Positions 8,589 through 17,799 of a stretch of DNA of 64,000 nucleotides are shown in pieces (the first letter of the stretch is position 1; every line of letters begins with the position of its first letter). The notes below the pieces were generated by a model. It was given only the letters and a program-made list of their open reading frames with translations. It had not been told where the DNA came from and searched no databases. The DNA is from Acidovorax sp. NCPPB 4044. Lineage in GTDB: Bacteria; Pseudomonadota; Gammaproteobacteria; Burkholderiales; Burkholderiaceae_C. The stretch lies in contig NZ_JAMCOS010000001.1 in the NCBI RefSeq assembly GCF_028069655.1, forward strand, positions 1,022,001-1,086,000, given 5' to 3'. The position numbers were made by a program, and so were the translations under genes.

Positions 8589-10793
8589 TCAGGCCGCGGT
8601 GGCGGTGGATATCTCGGTGAGCGGGCCGACCACCGAGGGGCTGAAATCCGCCGCACCGTCGGGCTTGTCGCCGAGCGCCCAGGCGAGCAGGGTGGCGGCC
8701 GGCATCGGCCGCGCGAAGTAGTAGCCCTGCAACTCATCGCAGTGCATCGCGACCAGGATGTCGCGCTGCCCGATCGTCTCCACGCCCTCGGCCACCACGC
8801 GCAGGCCCAGCGCATGCGCGAGGCGTACCACCGCGTCCACCACGGCGCGCGCGTCGTCCTGCTCTTCGAGGTCGCGCACGAAGCTGCGGTCGATCTTGAG
8901 CTGGCGCGCCGGCAGCCGGCGCAGGTAGTTGAGGCTCGAATACCCGGTGCCGAAGTCGTCGATGGCGAGGTACACGCCGATGCGGGCCAGCTCCTCGAAG
9001 GTGCGTTGCGTGGCGCGCGTATCTTCCATGGCCACCGATTCGGTGATCTCGCACAGCAGGTGCGAGGCCGGTACGCCGTGGCGCTGCAGGGCCTCGCGGA
9101 TGCGGTCCGCCAGCCCGCTCTCGCGCAACTGGTAGGCCGAGAGGTTGATGGCCACGCGCATGCGCATCCCGTCCCAGCTCCAGGCGGCCATCTGCCGGCA
9201 GGCCTCTTCGATCACCCAGTTGCCGAGCTGCGCGATGATGCCGAAGCGCTCGGCCACCGGGATGAAGTCCACCGGGCTCACCATGCCGCGCTCGGGATGC
9301 CGCCAGCGCAGCAGGGCTTCCACGCCGTTGATGCGGCCGCGGCGCGCGTCGATCTTGGGCTGGTAGTGCAGCGACAGCTCGCCGCGCGCGATGGCCTGGC
9401 GCAGGTCGTTCTGCAGCGCGAGCTGCTCGGTGGCGTCGGAGCCCATGTGCGATTCGAACAGCGCCCAGCCGTTGCCACCCGCGCGCTTGGCGGCGTACAT
9501 GGCCGCGTCGGCGTTGGCGACGAGCTTGTCGCGTTCGCCATGGTCGGGGTAGACCACGATGCCGATCGAGCACGCGATCTGCACGGTCTTGCCGGCCACC
9601 TCGAACGGCTGGCCCAGGGCATTCAGCAGCCGCTGCGCCACGGTCAGGCAGTCGCTGGGGCCGTTCACGTCTTCGAGCAGCAGCAGGAACTCGTCGCCGC
9701 CCACCCGTGCGACGGTGTCGCTCTCCCGGGCCTGCTGGCGCAGGCGCTCTGCGGCGCTGCGCAGGATGGCATCGCCCGCCGCGTGGCCGAACGAGTCGTT
9801 GATGGGCTTGAAGCCGTCCAGGTCGACGAACATCACCGCCAGGCGCTGGCCGGTGTCGCGGCGGCGCGACCGGTCCAGCCGCAGCAGGGCGTGGGAGAGC
9901 CGGTCTTCGAACAGCAGCCGGTTGGGCAGGGTGGTGAGCGGGTCGGCGAAGGCCTGCTTCTGCAGTTGGGCGTTGGCGGCCGTCAGGCGGGCATTGCTTT
10001 CCTGCAGCGACGCGTTGAGCTGCTTCGCCGTGGTCTGCAGGCGCGTGTCCAGGATGGCGGTGAAGAGCGTGCTGAGCAGCAGCATGCCCGTGGCCATCAG
10101 CACCATCGCCGTGAGGCCGTGCCCGCCCAGGCCGTTGGCGCTCAGGCAGACCGAGCCTTCCGGGAAGGAGGCGGCGGCCATGCCCGTGTAGTGCATGCCG
10201 CAGATGGCCACGGCCATCACCACCGCCGCAGCGGCCTGGTAGGGCAGCCGGCGCCGCCCCCGCACGCGCAGCAGCCACTGGAAGATCATCAGCGCCGTGG
10301 CCGATGCCAATACCGCCACGGCGACCGAGAGCACGACGAGCGCGGGGTTCCAGACGATGTCGATCGACATCACCATGGCCCGCATGCCGATGTAGTGCAT
10401 GCCGCTGATGCCAGCGCCCATGGCCGATGCGCCCGCCAGCAGGTGCCAGACGCGGAAATGCGGCAGGCCCGCCAGCCCCAGCGCCACGGCCGAGGCCGAT
10501 ACCGCCGCCAGCCAGGACAGCAGCGTGAGCCCGCCGGTGAAGCCCAGCGCCACGGGCAGCTCGAACGCCTGCATGCCCAGGAAGTGCATGGCCCAGATCC
10601 CGGTGCCCATCACCAGCGACCCGGCGGTCCACCAGATGGCGCCGATGGAGCGCTGCGAGGCGTGTACGCGCCGGGCGAGGTCCAGCGTGACGTAGCTTGC
10701 CAGCAGAGCGATGGCGAAGGAGGCCGCCACCACCCACGGGTCATGGCGCGAGGGCATGAACACGGCGAGGCCGAGGCTGGTATCGGGGGACAT
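8589..10793 (-). CDS. MHYT-GGDEF-EAL cyclic-di-GMP signalling protein
   Basis: A 734-residue membrane protein. The first about 250 residues form seven or so membrane helices carrying three MHYT-type motifs (MHFLGM, MHYIGM, MHYTGM), a proposed sensor for oxygen, CO or NO through bound metal. Next comes a GGDEF domain with intact VGGDEF near residue 364 and an RESD inhibitory-site motif just before it. The EAL domain has intact EALLRW near residue 490 and DDFGTGYSSL. All catalytic motifs are present, so it could make or degrade cyclic-di-GMP. Start ATG at 10793; longer in-frame extensions would overlap fumC. Confidence 0.93.
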   Translation of the reverse strand: MSPDTSLGLAVFMPSRHDPWVVAASFAIALLASYVTLDLARRVHASQRSIGAIWWTAGSLVMGTGIWAMHFLGMQAFELPVALGFTGGLTLLSWLAAVSASAVALGLAGLPHFRVWHLLAGASAMGAGISGMHYIGMRAMVMSIDIVWNPALVVLSVAVAVLASATALMIFQWLLRVRGRRRLPYQAAAAVVMAVAICGMHYTGMAAASFPEGSVCLSANGLGGHGLTAMVLMATGMLLLSTLFTAILDTRLQTTAKQLNASLQESNARLTAANAQLQKQAFADPLTTLPNRLLFEDRLSHALLRLDRSRRRDTGQRLAVMFVDLDGFKPINDSFGHAAGDAILRSAAERLRQQARESDTVARVGGDEFLLLLEDVNGPSDCLTVAQRLLNALGQPFEVAGKTVQIACSIGIVVYPDHGERDKLVANADAAMYAAKRAGGNGWALFESHMGSDATEQLALQNDLRQAIARGELSLHYQPKIDARRGRINGVEALLRWRHPERGMVSPVDFIPVAERFGIIAQLGNWVIEEACRQMAAWSWDGMRMRVAINLSAYQLRESGLADRIREALQRHGVPASHLLCEITESVAMEDTRATQRTFEELARIGVYLAIDDFGTGYSSLNYLRRLPARQLKIDRSFVRDLEEQDDARAVVDAVVRLAHALGLRVVAEGVETIGQRDILVAMHCDELQGYYFARPMPAATLLAWALGDKPDGAADFSPSVVGPLTEISTATAA

Positions 10794-11019
10794 GGTTGGA
10801 GGTGGGTACGGCCCGGTGGCCGTTTGGGATTCAGTGTATCGATTCGTTACAAACCTTGCCCATGCCAGGGACACCGCTGCGGGAGCCAGATGAGAATGGT
10901 TCCGGTTGGCGTATGCTGCGGGCCCTGGCTTTGCCGGCCTGCCTGCGTCGAACGCGCGGGCCGGCGCCGGGGTGCACCCCGCAGCGGGTGCGTTCTTTTC
11001 ATTCAGCGGAATCCGACAA

Positions 11020-12405
11020 ATGACCACCCGTACCGAGCGCGATACTTTCGGCCCCATCGAAGTCCCTGCCCACCAGCTGTGGGGCGCGCAGACGCAGCGC
11101 TCGCTGCAGAACTTCGACATCTCCGGCGAGCAGCAGCCCCGCGAGATCATCAAGGCGCTGGCACAGGTCAAGCGCGCGTCGGCCCGGGTGAACCATGCGC
11201 TGGGCCTGCAGGACGCGAAGAAGACCGAGGCCATCGTGGCCGCGGCCGACGAGGTGATCGCCGGCCGGCACCCGACCGAATTCCCGCTGGTCGTGTGGCA
11301 GACGGGTTCGGGCACCCAGTCCAACATGAACGTGAACGAGGTGCTGGCCAACCGCGCGAGCGAGATCCTCGGCGGCGAGCGCGGCGAAGGCCGCGCCGTG
11401 CACCCCAACGACGACGTGAACCGCAGTCAGTCGAGCAACGACGTGTTCCCCACGGCGATGCACGTGGCCGCGGTGGAGGCGCTCACGCACCGCCTGCTGC
11501 CGGCCATCGCCAGGCTGCGCGCCACGCTGGAAGCGAAGGCGAAGGCGTTCGACGGCATCGTGAAGATCGGCCGCACCCACCTGCAGGACGCCACGCCCCT
11601 CACGCTGGGCCAGGAGATCTCCGGCTGGGTGGCGCAGCTCGCGCACGGCGAAAAGCACGTGCGGGACGCGCTGCCGCACCTCTATGAACTGGCGCTGGGC
11701 GGCACGGCCGTGGGCACCGGGCTGAACGCACCCAAGGGCTACGCCGAGGGCGTCGCGCAGGAGCTGGCGTCTCTGACGGGCCTGCCGTTCATCACCTCGC
11801 CCAACAAGTTCGAAGCGCTGGCCTCCTGCGATGCGCTGGTGCACGCGCACGGCGCGCTCAAGACGCTGGCGGCCAGCATGATGAAGATCGCCAACGACGT
11901 GCGCTGGCTCGCGAGCGGCCCGCGCAGCGGCATCGGCGAGATCTCGATCCCCGAGAACGAGCCGGGCTCCTCGATCATGCCGGGCAAGGTGAACCCCACC
12001 CAGAGCGAGGCCGTGACGATGCTGGCCGCGCAGGTCTTCGGCAACGACGTGGCGATCAATTTCGGCGGCGCATCGGGCAACTTCGAGCTGAACGTGTTCC
12101 GCCCCCTGGTGGCCCACAATTTCCTGCAGAGCGTGCGCCTGCTGGCCGACGGCATGGTGAGCTTCAACGACCACTGCGCGGTGGGCATCGAGCCCAACCG
12201 CGAGCGCATCGGCGAACTGGTGGAGCGCTCGCTCATGCTGGTGACCGCGCTCAACACGCACATCGGCTACGACAAGGCCGCCTTCATCGCCAAGAAGGCG
12301 CACAAGGAAGGCTCGTCGCTGCGCGAGGCGGCCATCGCCTCCGGCCACGTCACCGGCGAGCAGTTCGACCAATGGGTGGTGCCAGGCAACATGGTGGGCC
12401 GCTGA
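11020..12405 (+). CDS. fumC: Class II fumarate hydratase
   Basis: A 461-residue oxygen-stable fumarase of the aspartase/fumarase superfamily, acting in the TCA cycle. The signature [15 protein letters not shown] is near residue 316, with earlier family segments [16 protein letters not shown] and [15 protein letters not shown] chose the ATG at 11020, which begins [16 protein letters not shown]; the frame continues 38 codons upstream without a plausible N-terminus. It is divergent from the MHYT protein gene with 226 bases between and convergent with the topoisomerase gene. Confidence 0.97.
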   Translation: MTTRTERDTFGPIEVPAHQLWGAQTQRSLQNFDISGEQQPREIIKALAQVKRASARVNHALGLQDAKKTEAIVAAADEVIAGRHPTEFPLVVWQTGSGTQSNMNVNEVLANRASEILGGERGEGRAVHPNDDVNRSQSSNDVFPTAMHVAAVEALTHRLLPAIARLRATLEAKAKAFDGIVKIGRTHLQDATPLTLGQEISGWVAQLAHGEKHVRDALPHLYELALGGTAVGTGLNAPKGYAEGVAQELASLTGLPFITSPNKFEALASCDALVHAHGALKTLAASMMKIANDVRWLASGPRSGIGEISIPENEPGSSIMPGKVNPTQSEAVTMLAAQVFGNDVAINFGGASGNFELNVFRPLVAHNFLQSVRLLADGMVSFNDHCAVGIEPNRERIGELVERSLMLVTALNTHIGYDKAAFIAKKAHKEGSSLREAAIASGHVTGEQFDQWVVPGNMVGR

Positions 12406-12448
12406 AGACCGGCTCGCCCCTTGGCGCAACGGGGGCTCGGCTCCGCGC

Positions 12449-13747
12449 TCAGCGCGCCGGGGCTGCGGCGCGCGGGGCCGCCTTGGCGGTCTTTCTCCGG
12501 CCTGTACCGGCAACGGCACGCCGGGAGGCGCGCTGGTGCTCGCGCAGAAAGCCCAGCAGCCGCCGCTCGGCCGCGCTGAGCCCGCGGGGCGATGCGCCGC
12601 CGCCGATCCGGTCCCACACGCGCTGCATGTCGGGGCCCGCGTCGGAGGCGAGGCGGGCCCCGAGGTCCAGCACGGCGGGGTGCACATACGACTTCTTGCA
12701 CACCGCTGGCGTGTTGCCGAGCTGCTTCGCCACGTCGGTGAGGATCTGCTTGGCGTTGTAGGCGGTCGCGCCCGTCTCGCCCGTGCAGGCCAGGCGCGTG
12801 AGTTCGAGCGCCTGCGCCGTGCCGTGCCAGGTGCGGAAATCCTTGGCCGTGAAATGCAGACCGTCGCCGTCGCTGTCGCTGTCGGCAGTCGGGCGGGTGA
12901 TCTCGCGCAGGTAGTCGTTCACGTCGCTCGATCCGACGGCGTGTCGCGTGCCGTCCTCGTCCTCGTACTGGAAGAGTTCCTGCCCCGGCAGCTGCTGGCA
13001 GCGGCGCACTACGCGCGCCACGCGCGGGTCGTCGAGCGTGGCCTGCTGCTCCACGCCGCTCTTGCCGCGAAAGCGCAGCGTGAGCTGGCTGCCGCGCACG
13101 CCCGCATGGCGGTTGCGCAGCGTGGTGAGTCCGTAGGAGCGGTTGGCGGCCGCGTATTCCTCGTTGCCCACCCGCAGGAAGGTAGTGTCCAGCAGCCGCA
13201 CGATGGTGGCCAGCACCACGGCGCGCGAGAGCGCGGGCTCGCCGCGGCGCGGCTTCAGGTCGCGCGCGACGCGGGCGCGAATGCGCGGCAGCGCGCGGCC
13301 GAAGGCCTGCATGCGCTCGAACTTGGCCTCGTCGCGCTGCTGGCGCCATTCGGGGTGGTAGCGGTACTGGCGCCGGCCGCGTGCGTCCAGGCCCGTGGCC
13401 TGCAGGTGTCCGTCGGGCAGCGGGCAGATCCACACCTGCGTGTAGGCCGGCGGGATCGCCAGCTTGCGGATGCGCGCGATCTCTTCCTCGTCGGTCACCC
13501 ACTGCCCGTCGGGCCGGCGGAATCGGTAGTGCTGGCCCCGCAGTTCGCGCGTCAGGCCGGGCAAGGCGTCGGGGCTCACGTAGCGCAGGCCGCCCGGGAG
13601 GCGGGCAGGGGGCGCGGCGGCGGGGCGGGGAGCGGGCGGTGGGGATCCGCCGCTGCGGTCAGGGGCCGCGCGGCGGGGCGCGGCGGTGCCGCTGGCGCGG
13701 GGCGGGCGTGCGGGGCGGGAAGGTGCGGCGGCGGCAATGGCGGGCAT
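12449..13747 (-). CDS. DNA topoisomerase IB (eukaryote-like, poxvirus-type)
   Basis: A type IB topoisomerase that relaxes supercoils through a 3'-phosphotyrosyl bond. Recognisable segments are GGLRYVSPDALPG at the start of the DNA-binding part, FLRVGNEEYA, KDFRTWHGTA, and the active-site region CKKSYVHP, with the tyrosine at about residue 354 from this start. The start is uncertain. The frame extends in an Ala/Pro/Arg-rich stretch to an ATG at 13900 that lies inside a repeat copy and has only a weak ribosome site. I report the internal ATG at 13747, which still leaves about 50 residues before the conserved domain. The C-terminus is basic. Confidence 0.88.
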   Translation of the reverse strand: MPAIAAAAPSRPARPPRASGTAAPRRAAPDRSGGSPPPAPRPAAAPPARLPGGLRYVSPDALPGLTRELRGQHYRFRRPDGQWVTDEEEIARIRKLAIPPAYTQVWICPLPDGHLQATGLDARGRRQYRYHPEWRQQRDEAKFERMQAFGRALPRIRARVARDLKPRRGEPALSRAVVLATIVRLLDTTFLRVGNEEYAAANRSYGLTTLRNRHAGVRGSQLTLRFRGKSGVEQQATLDDPRVARVVRRCQQLPGQELFQYEDEDGTRHAVGSSDVNDYLREITRPTADSDSDGDGLHFTAKDFRTWHGTAQALELTRLACTGETGATAYNAKQILTDVAKQLGNTPAVCKKSYVHPAVLDLGARLASDAGPDMQRVWDRIGGGASPRGLSAAERRLLGFLREHQRASRRAVAGTGRRKTAKAAPRAAAPAR

Positions 13748-13897
13748 GGGCGGTGGCGTGCGGGCGGCAGTCGATCGGTGTCTGCATGCATCAAACCCCG
13801 CCCGGCGCTGCGGCGGTGTAGGAACAGGCGGGGCCTGCGGGTCGGAAAGCGGCGCCCGGGCGGGCGCGTACCTGCCAGTTGGGGTTAAAAAAGCCTT

Positions 13898-13945
13898 CAT
13901 GCCGCCGGATCCATTCAATAGTTTGCTATTGAAAATATAGCAAAC
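13898..13945. repeat. 31-base repeat plus hairpin, copy A
   Basis: The conserved block (ATGCCGCCGGATCCATT followed by CAATA and GTTTGCTAT) is the same over 31 bases as the copy at 40805. It ends in an inverted repeat GTTTGCTAT-N7-ATAGCAAAC (13921-13945) with nine-base arms. It lies between the response regulator gene and the topoisomerase gene and could supply that gene's upstream ATG at 13900. Confidence 0.8.
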
Positions 13946-13973
13946 GTTTGGTCGGCCGGGCCGCGGTGCCTGT

Positions 13974-14684
13974 TCAGGCCGCCGGCGGGTCGTAGGAGAA
14001 GCCCACGCCGTAGACGGAACGGATCCATTCGTGCTCGCTGCCGTCGGCAGAGCGCAGTTTGCGGCGCAGGTTCTTGATGTGGCTGTCGATCGCGCGCTCG
14101 TTCACGTCCAGCGTGTCGTCGTAGGCCATGTCGAGCAGTTGGGCGCGCGAGAAGATGCGGCCGCTGTGGCGCACCAGCGCCTGCAGCAGGCGGAACTCGC
14201 GCGGCGTCAGGGCCACGGGCGTGCCGCGCAGCAGCACCTGCCAGAGCGCTTCGTCCAGCACCAGCGGCCCGTCCGGCGCGCCGCCGGCGGTGCCGTCGGC
14301 GGCGGCGCTGGCCGTGCTGCGGCGCAGCACGGTGCGCACGCGCGCCACCACCTCGCGCGGGGAAAAGGGCTTGCAGATGTAGTCGTCCGCGCCCAGTTCC
14401 AGGCCGATGAGGCGGTCCACCTCCTCGACGCGCGCGGTGAGCATGATGACCGGGGTGTCGGTGTGGCGGCGCGCGCGGCGCAGCACTTCGAGCCCGTCGA
14501 TGCCGGGCAGCATGATGTCCAGCAGGGCGAGGTCGGGCGGCCGCGGGCCGGTGAGGTGCTCCAGCGCGGCGTGGCCGTCGGCGGCGTGCTCAGCCTCGAA
14601 GCCGGAGTGGCGCAGGTAGTCGAGCACGATGTCGGCGATGTCGGGTTCGTCCTCGACCACGAGGATGCGGTGGGGATCGGTCAT
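13974..14684 (-). CDS. OmpR-family response regulator
   Basis: A 236-residue two-domain regulator. The receiver domain has the acidic pair in VVEDEPD, the phosphoacceptor Asp56 in LLDIMLPG and the conserved lysine in ICKPFSP. The C-terminal winged helix has LTPREFRLL and RAIDSHIKNLRRKL, typical of the OmpR/PhoB class. It resembles BaeR, an envelope-stress regulator. Its start overlaps the end of the histidine kinase gene by four bases (ATGA), so the two are translationally coupled partners. Confidence 0.93.
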   Translation of the reverse strand: MTDPHRILVVEDEPDIADIVLDYLRHSGFEAEHAADGHAALEHLTGPRPPDLALLDIMLPGIDGLEVLRRARRHTDTPVIMLTARVEEVDRLIGLELGADDYICKPFSPREVVARVRTVLRRSTASAAADGTAGGAPDGPLVLDEALWQVLLRGTPVALTPREFRLLQALVRHSGRIFSRAQLLDMAYDDTLDVNERAIDSHIKNLRRKLRSADGSEHEWIRSVYGVGFSYDPPAA

Positions 14685-16318
14685 GGGGCGGGGTTCTCCA
14701 GCAAGGGCAGGGTCAAGAGGATGCGCAGGCCGCCCAGCGGCGAGGCCTCGGCCACGATGCGGCCGCCGTGCGCCTGCACGATGGCGCGGCAGATCGCCAG
14801 GCCCAGGCCCGAGCCGCCGGTGTCGCCCTCGGCGCGCGTGCGCGAGGCCTCGGCGCGGTAGAGGCGGTCGAAGATGCGCGCCAGTTCATGGGCGGCCACG
14901 CCGGGCGCGGTGTCGTCCCACTGCACCACCAGCTGCGCCCCGTCGCCCGGTGTGCGCACGGTGCGGGCAGCGATGCACAGGCGCCCGCCGGTGTCGGTGT
15001 AGCGCAGGCTGTTTTCCAGCAGGTTCAGGAACACGCGGTGCAGTTGCGGCGCGTCGCCGCGCACCACGGGCGGGTGCGGGCCGCCTGCGAGCGGCGCCAG
15101 CGCCGTGCTGTCGAGCGCGAGGCCGGCCTTGTCGAAGCGCGCCTGCATCGACAGCACGGCCTCGGCCAGCAGCGCGAGCGGGTGCACGGGCACCAGCGCC
15201 GAGGGCGTGCCCGCGCCGTCCGCATCGAGGCTGGCGCGCAGGTCGCCCACGAGCTGGATCAGCCGCATCACCTGCCGGTGCAGGCGCAGGGCCGTCCGGT
15301 CGTCGAAGGGGCGCACGCCGTCCTGCACGGCCTCGATCTCGGCGCGCATGGCGGCCAGCGGCGTGCGCAGCTCGTGCGCCACGTCGCCGATCCACTGGCG
15401 GCGCGAGGCCTCCAGCCCGCCGAGCTGCTCGGCCATGTCGTTGAAGGTGCGTGCGAGCCGGGCGAGTTCGTCGTCGCCCTCCACCGGCACGCGCGTGTCC
15501 AGCCGGCCGCCGGCCACGCGCCGCGCGCCGTCCACCAGCGCGCCGATGGGCGCCAGCCAGCGCCGTGCCAGCCACCACGACAGCCAGAGCGCGAGCACCA
15601 GGCCCAAGGCGCCGGTCCACGCGACGAACACCAGTTGCTGGCGCAGGAATGCGCGGTCGGCCTCGGTGTCCACACCCGCGGGCGGCGAGAGCACCAGTTG
15701 GCCGATGGCCTCGCCCTTGGGGCCGCGCAGCACGCGGTGTGCCGCGCCGGGCTGCTCGCGCGCGCCGGCCACGAGGTGCTGCTCGCCGTCGATCAGGCCC
15801 AGGCGCTGCGACAGCGCATGGCCCGCGGGCTCGGGCGGCGGTGGGCGGAAGGTGCGGACCTGTCCGCCGGACGGGGGCTGCGGCATGTCGGGGGGCGGGA
15901 AGCGATCGCCGTCCGGGTCGCGATCGAAGCCGCGGCTGCGGTCCCTGTCGCGGTCCCGGTCGCCGTCGCGGGACGGCGGCGGCTGTTCCGTGCCGTCGCC
16001 CGAACGGCGCGTGACGCGGGGGTCCCGCGGGTCGAAGGCGTTGCCCGCCGTGCCCGGCGGGGGCATGTCGCCCGGGCGGTGCATCTGGCGCCACAGCCCG
16101 GGCTGCGTGCGCAGTGTCTGCCAGCCGCCGTGCAGCACGTAGATGCGCTCCAGCCGCGCCGCGAGCCAGTCCAGGCGGCCCAGCTCGATCTCGGCCACGT
16201 AGGGCCCCAGGCCGCGCTGCAGCCCCAGGCGCGAGAACCCCACGAAGATCACCAGCAGCACGGCCAGCAGGATGCTGAGTGCGAGGAAGGCTTTGCTCTG
16301 GAGGGTGAGGCGGGGCAT
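14681..16318 (-). CDS. Membrane sensor histidine kinase
   Basis: A 545-residue kinase paired with the downstream response regulator. Membrane helices at about 11-29 and 229-251 bracket a periplasmic region, followed by a HAMP domain (about 250-305). The H-box is VAHELRTP with His315, and the N-box (LLENSLRYTDTGGR) and G-box (GGSGLGLAIC) are intact. The arrangement is BaeS-like. The periplasmic region has an unusual low-complexity stretch at about 117-143 rich in Arg-Asp pairs and flanked by Pro runs. It starts 39 bases after a small periplasmic protein gene, suggesting a three-gene operon. Confidence 0.93.
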   Translation of the reverse strand: MPRLTLQSKAFLALSILLAVLLVIFVGFSRLGLQRGLGPYVAEIELGRLDWLAARLERIYVLHGGWQTLRTQPGLWRQMHRPGDMPPPGTAGNAFDPRDPRVTRRSGDGTEQPPPSRDGDRDRDRDRSRGFDRDPDGDRFPPPDMPQPPSGGQVRTFRPPPPEPAGHALSQRLGLIDGEQHLVAGAREQPGAAHRVLRGPKGEAIGQLVLSPPAGVDTEADRAFLRQQLVFVAWTGALGLVLALWLSWWLARRWLAPIGALVDGARRVAGGRLDTRVPVEGDDELARLARTFNDMAEQLGGLEASRRQWIGDVAHELRTPLAAMRAEIEAVQDGVRPFDDRTALRLHRQVMRLIQLVGDLRASLDADGAGTPSALVPVHPLALLAEAVLSMQARFDKAGLALDSTALAPLAGGPHPPVVRGDAPQLHRVFLNLLENSLRYTDTGGRLCIAARTVRTPGDGAQLVVQWDDTAPGVAAHELARIFDRLYRAEASRTRAEGDTGGSGLGLAICRAIVQAHGGRIVAEASPLGGLRILLTLPLLENPAP

Positions 16319-16357
16319 CGTCGGCGGTGGGGGAGGAAGGCGCTGCGGCGTGCGCGG

Positions 16358-16648
16358 TCAGCGGGCAGGCGGCGGGCCGCCGGCGCCCGGCGGGCCGCCC
16401 GCAGGCATGGCCACGAGGCTGCCGTTCATTGTGCGGCATGTGCCCTGCAGGGTCTTGCCGTCGGGCATGGTGAGCGTGACGCTCGCGCCTTCGGTCTGGC
16501 CCTGGCAGGCGGTGTACGCCTCGGGCGGCGGTGCGGGCGGCTGGTGGCCGTCGTGGGAGGGCTGCGCCATGGCGCAGGCCGCGGACAGCAGGGCGGCCAC
16601 GGCAAGGGCGGCGGAAATGAAGGGCAGGGGGGTGCGTGTCAGGGTCAT
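16358..16648 (-). CDS. Small secreted protein of unknown function, upstream of kinase
   Basis: A 96-residue protein with a clear signal peptide (hydrophobic core at about 9-25, cleavage likely after CAMAQ). The mature part has a Pro-rich start and two cysteines, in YTACQGQ and GTCRTMNG, that could form a disulfide, and ends in a Gly/Pro-rich tail. It resembles small periplasmic proteins next to envelope-stress two-component genes, but I cannot assign a function. It is first in an apparent operon with the kinase and regulator, so it may be sensed by, or be an output of, that system. Confidence 0.75.
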   Translation of the reverse strand: MTLTRTPLPFISAALAVAALLSAACAMAQPSHDGHQPPAPPPEAYTACQGQTEGASVTLTMPDGKTLQGTCRTMNGSLVAMPAGGPPGAGGPPPAR

Positions 16649-16720
16649 GGTGCGTCGGGTCCGGTTCGGGGACGGAGGTGGGTGGGCGATTGGGGCGTGC
16701 GGGCACGCCGGAGGGGTTGA

Positions 16721-16746
16721 ATAAAAAAGAGGGCGGCGGACCGCCC
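16721..16746 (-). terminator. Intrinsic terminator after the dioxygenase-like gene
   Basis: Read on the minus strand, GGGCGG-TCCG-CCGCCC (16746 down to 16731) forms a six-base-pair GC stem followed by a T-rich run at 16730-16721. It separates the dioxygenase-like gene from the two-component operon. Confidence 0.7.
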
Positions 16747-16808
16747 CCGAAGGGGTGAGGGGGGTTGGGGAAGGGGGCGGGTGCAGGCGCCCGCACCGCA
16801 GGGGCGTT

Positions 16809-17687
16809 TCAGGCCGCGATGGAGATCGTGGCCTTCGCGGTGTAGCCGCCGTTGCCGTCGCTGGCCATGGTGGTCATCTGCAGGTCCACGCCGTCGCTGA
16901 ACACGTTGTCGGTGGCGAAGGTGATGTTGGCCAGGTTGCGCACGCTGGCGCTGTAGCCGCTGTTGGCGGTGTAGATGGCGCGCAGCGTGTCGGTGGGAAA
17001 GGCGAGCTGCGTGGTCTTGACCTTGTTGCTGGCGGTGGTGGCCACCGCGAGGCTGGGGTAGATCTCCAGGTGCATGTGCGGCATGCGCCCCGCATAGCAG
17101 CCCGGCACCACGGTGGTGAAGGTGACGGTGCCGCTGGCATCGGTGGACTGCACGCCGCGCAGGTAATTGGCGGCGATGCTGTTCTCGGTGTAGACGGAGT
17201 AGTCGCCCTCCTGCGAGCAGTGCCAGAGGTAGACGGCATAGCCGGCCAGCGCCGCGCAGTTCGAGCGCGTGTTGGTGATCGTGATGGCGATGGTGAGCGG
17301 CACGCCGCCGACGTTGCTGGTGGCGCCGATGCTCTTGCGGATGTCGGCGCGCACGATGCCGCTCAGCGCCAGCACGTTGTAGCTGGCATTGCTGGCGTTG
17401 GAGCCGTCGGCGGGGTAGGGGCCGGCGGTCTCTTCGGGCACGACGGAGCAGGCCTGCGTGCCGGTGTCGGTGCCCGTGCCGGTGCCGGTACCTGTGCCCG
17501 TTCCGGTGCCGGTGCCCGTTCCGGAGGTATCGGTGGTGGTGGTCGTTCCGTCGGAGCCGCCTCCGCAGCCCAGCAGGCCGGCCAGGCCCAGGCTGCCCAG
17601 CGATCCCAGGGTGCCGAGCGCCAGGCGGCGCCGGGTGGTGTCCGCGCTGCCGTCGGCGGCGGTGTCTTGCGTCAAGGTCTGTGCCAT
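16809..17687 (-). CDS. Intradiol ring-cleavage dioxygenase-like lipoprotein
   Basis: A 292-residue exported protein with the intradiol (catechol/protocatechuate) dioxygenase fold. The N-terminus has a twin-arginine-like RRRLALG motif and a lipobox-like LAGLLGC, so it is probably an anchored lipoprotein. A linker of alternating Thr-Gly (about residues 57-77) follows. The catalytic-fold segments EETAGPYPADG, VYLWHCSQEGDYSVY and GRMPHMHLEIYP contain the tyrosine and histidine positions used for iron in the family. The substrate is unknown; related secreted proteins are usually annotated as protocatechuate 3,4-dioxygenase-like. An excellent ribosome site (AAGGAGG) precedes the ATG at 17687. Confidence 0.85.
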   Translation of the reverse strand: MAQTLTQDTAADGSADTTRRRLALGTLGSLGSLGLAGLLGCGGGSDGTTTTTDTSGTGTGTGTGTGTGTGTGTDTGTQACSVVPEETAGPYPADGSNASNASYNVLALSGIVRADIRKSIGATSNVGGVPLTIAITITNTRSNCAALAGYAVYLWHCSQEGDYSVYTENSIAANYLRGVQSTDASGTVTFTTVVPGCYAGRMPHMHLEIYPSLAVATTASNKVKTTQLAFPTDTLRAIYTANSGYSASVRNLANITFATDNVFSDGVDLQMTTMASDGNGGYTAKATISIAA

Positions 17688-17799
17688 GGTTTTCCTCCTT
17701 CGTTGTGGGATGGCCCGACTGTGCGGGCCAATCCAGGAGAAAAATGGGCGGCGGCCCGGCCGCTCCGCGCGCCCGTGGTGCGCCGTGCGCCGGTGCCGC

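Noticed and set aside
6848..11687. Long plus-strand frames opposite the fumarase and MHYT genes
   Set aside because: They run antisense to well-supported genes, have His/Gly/Arg-rich composition and no recognisable domain.
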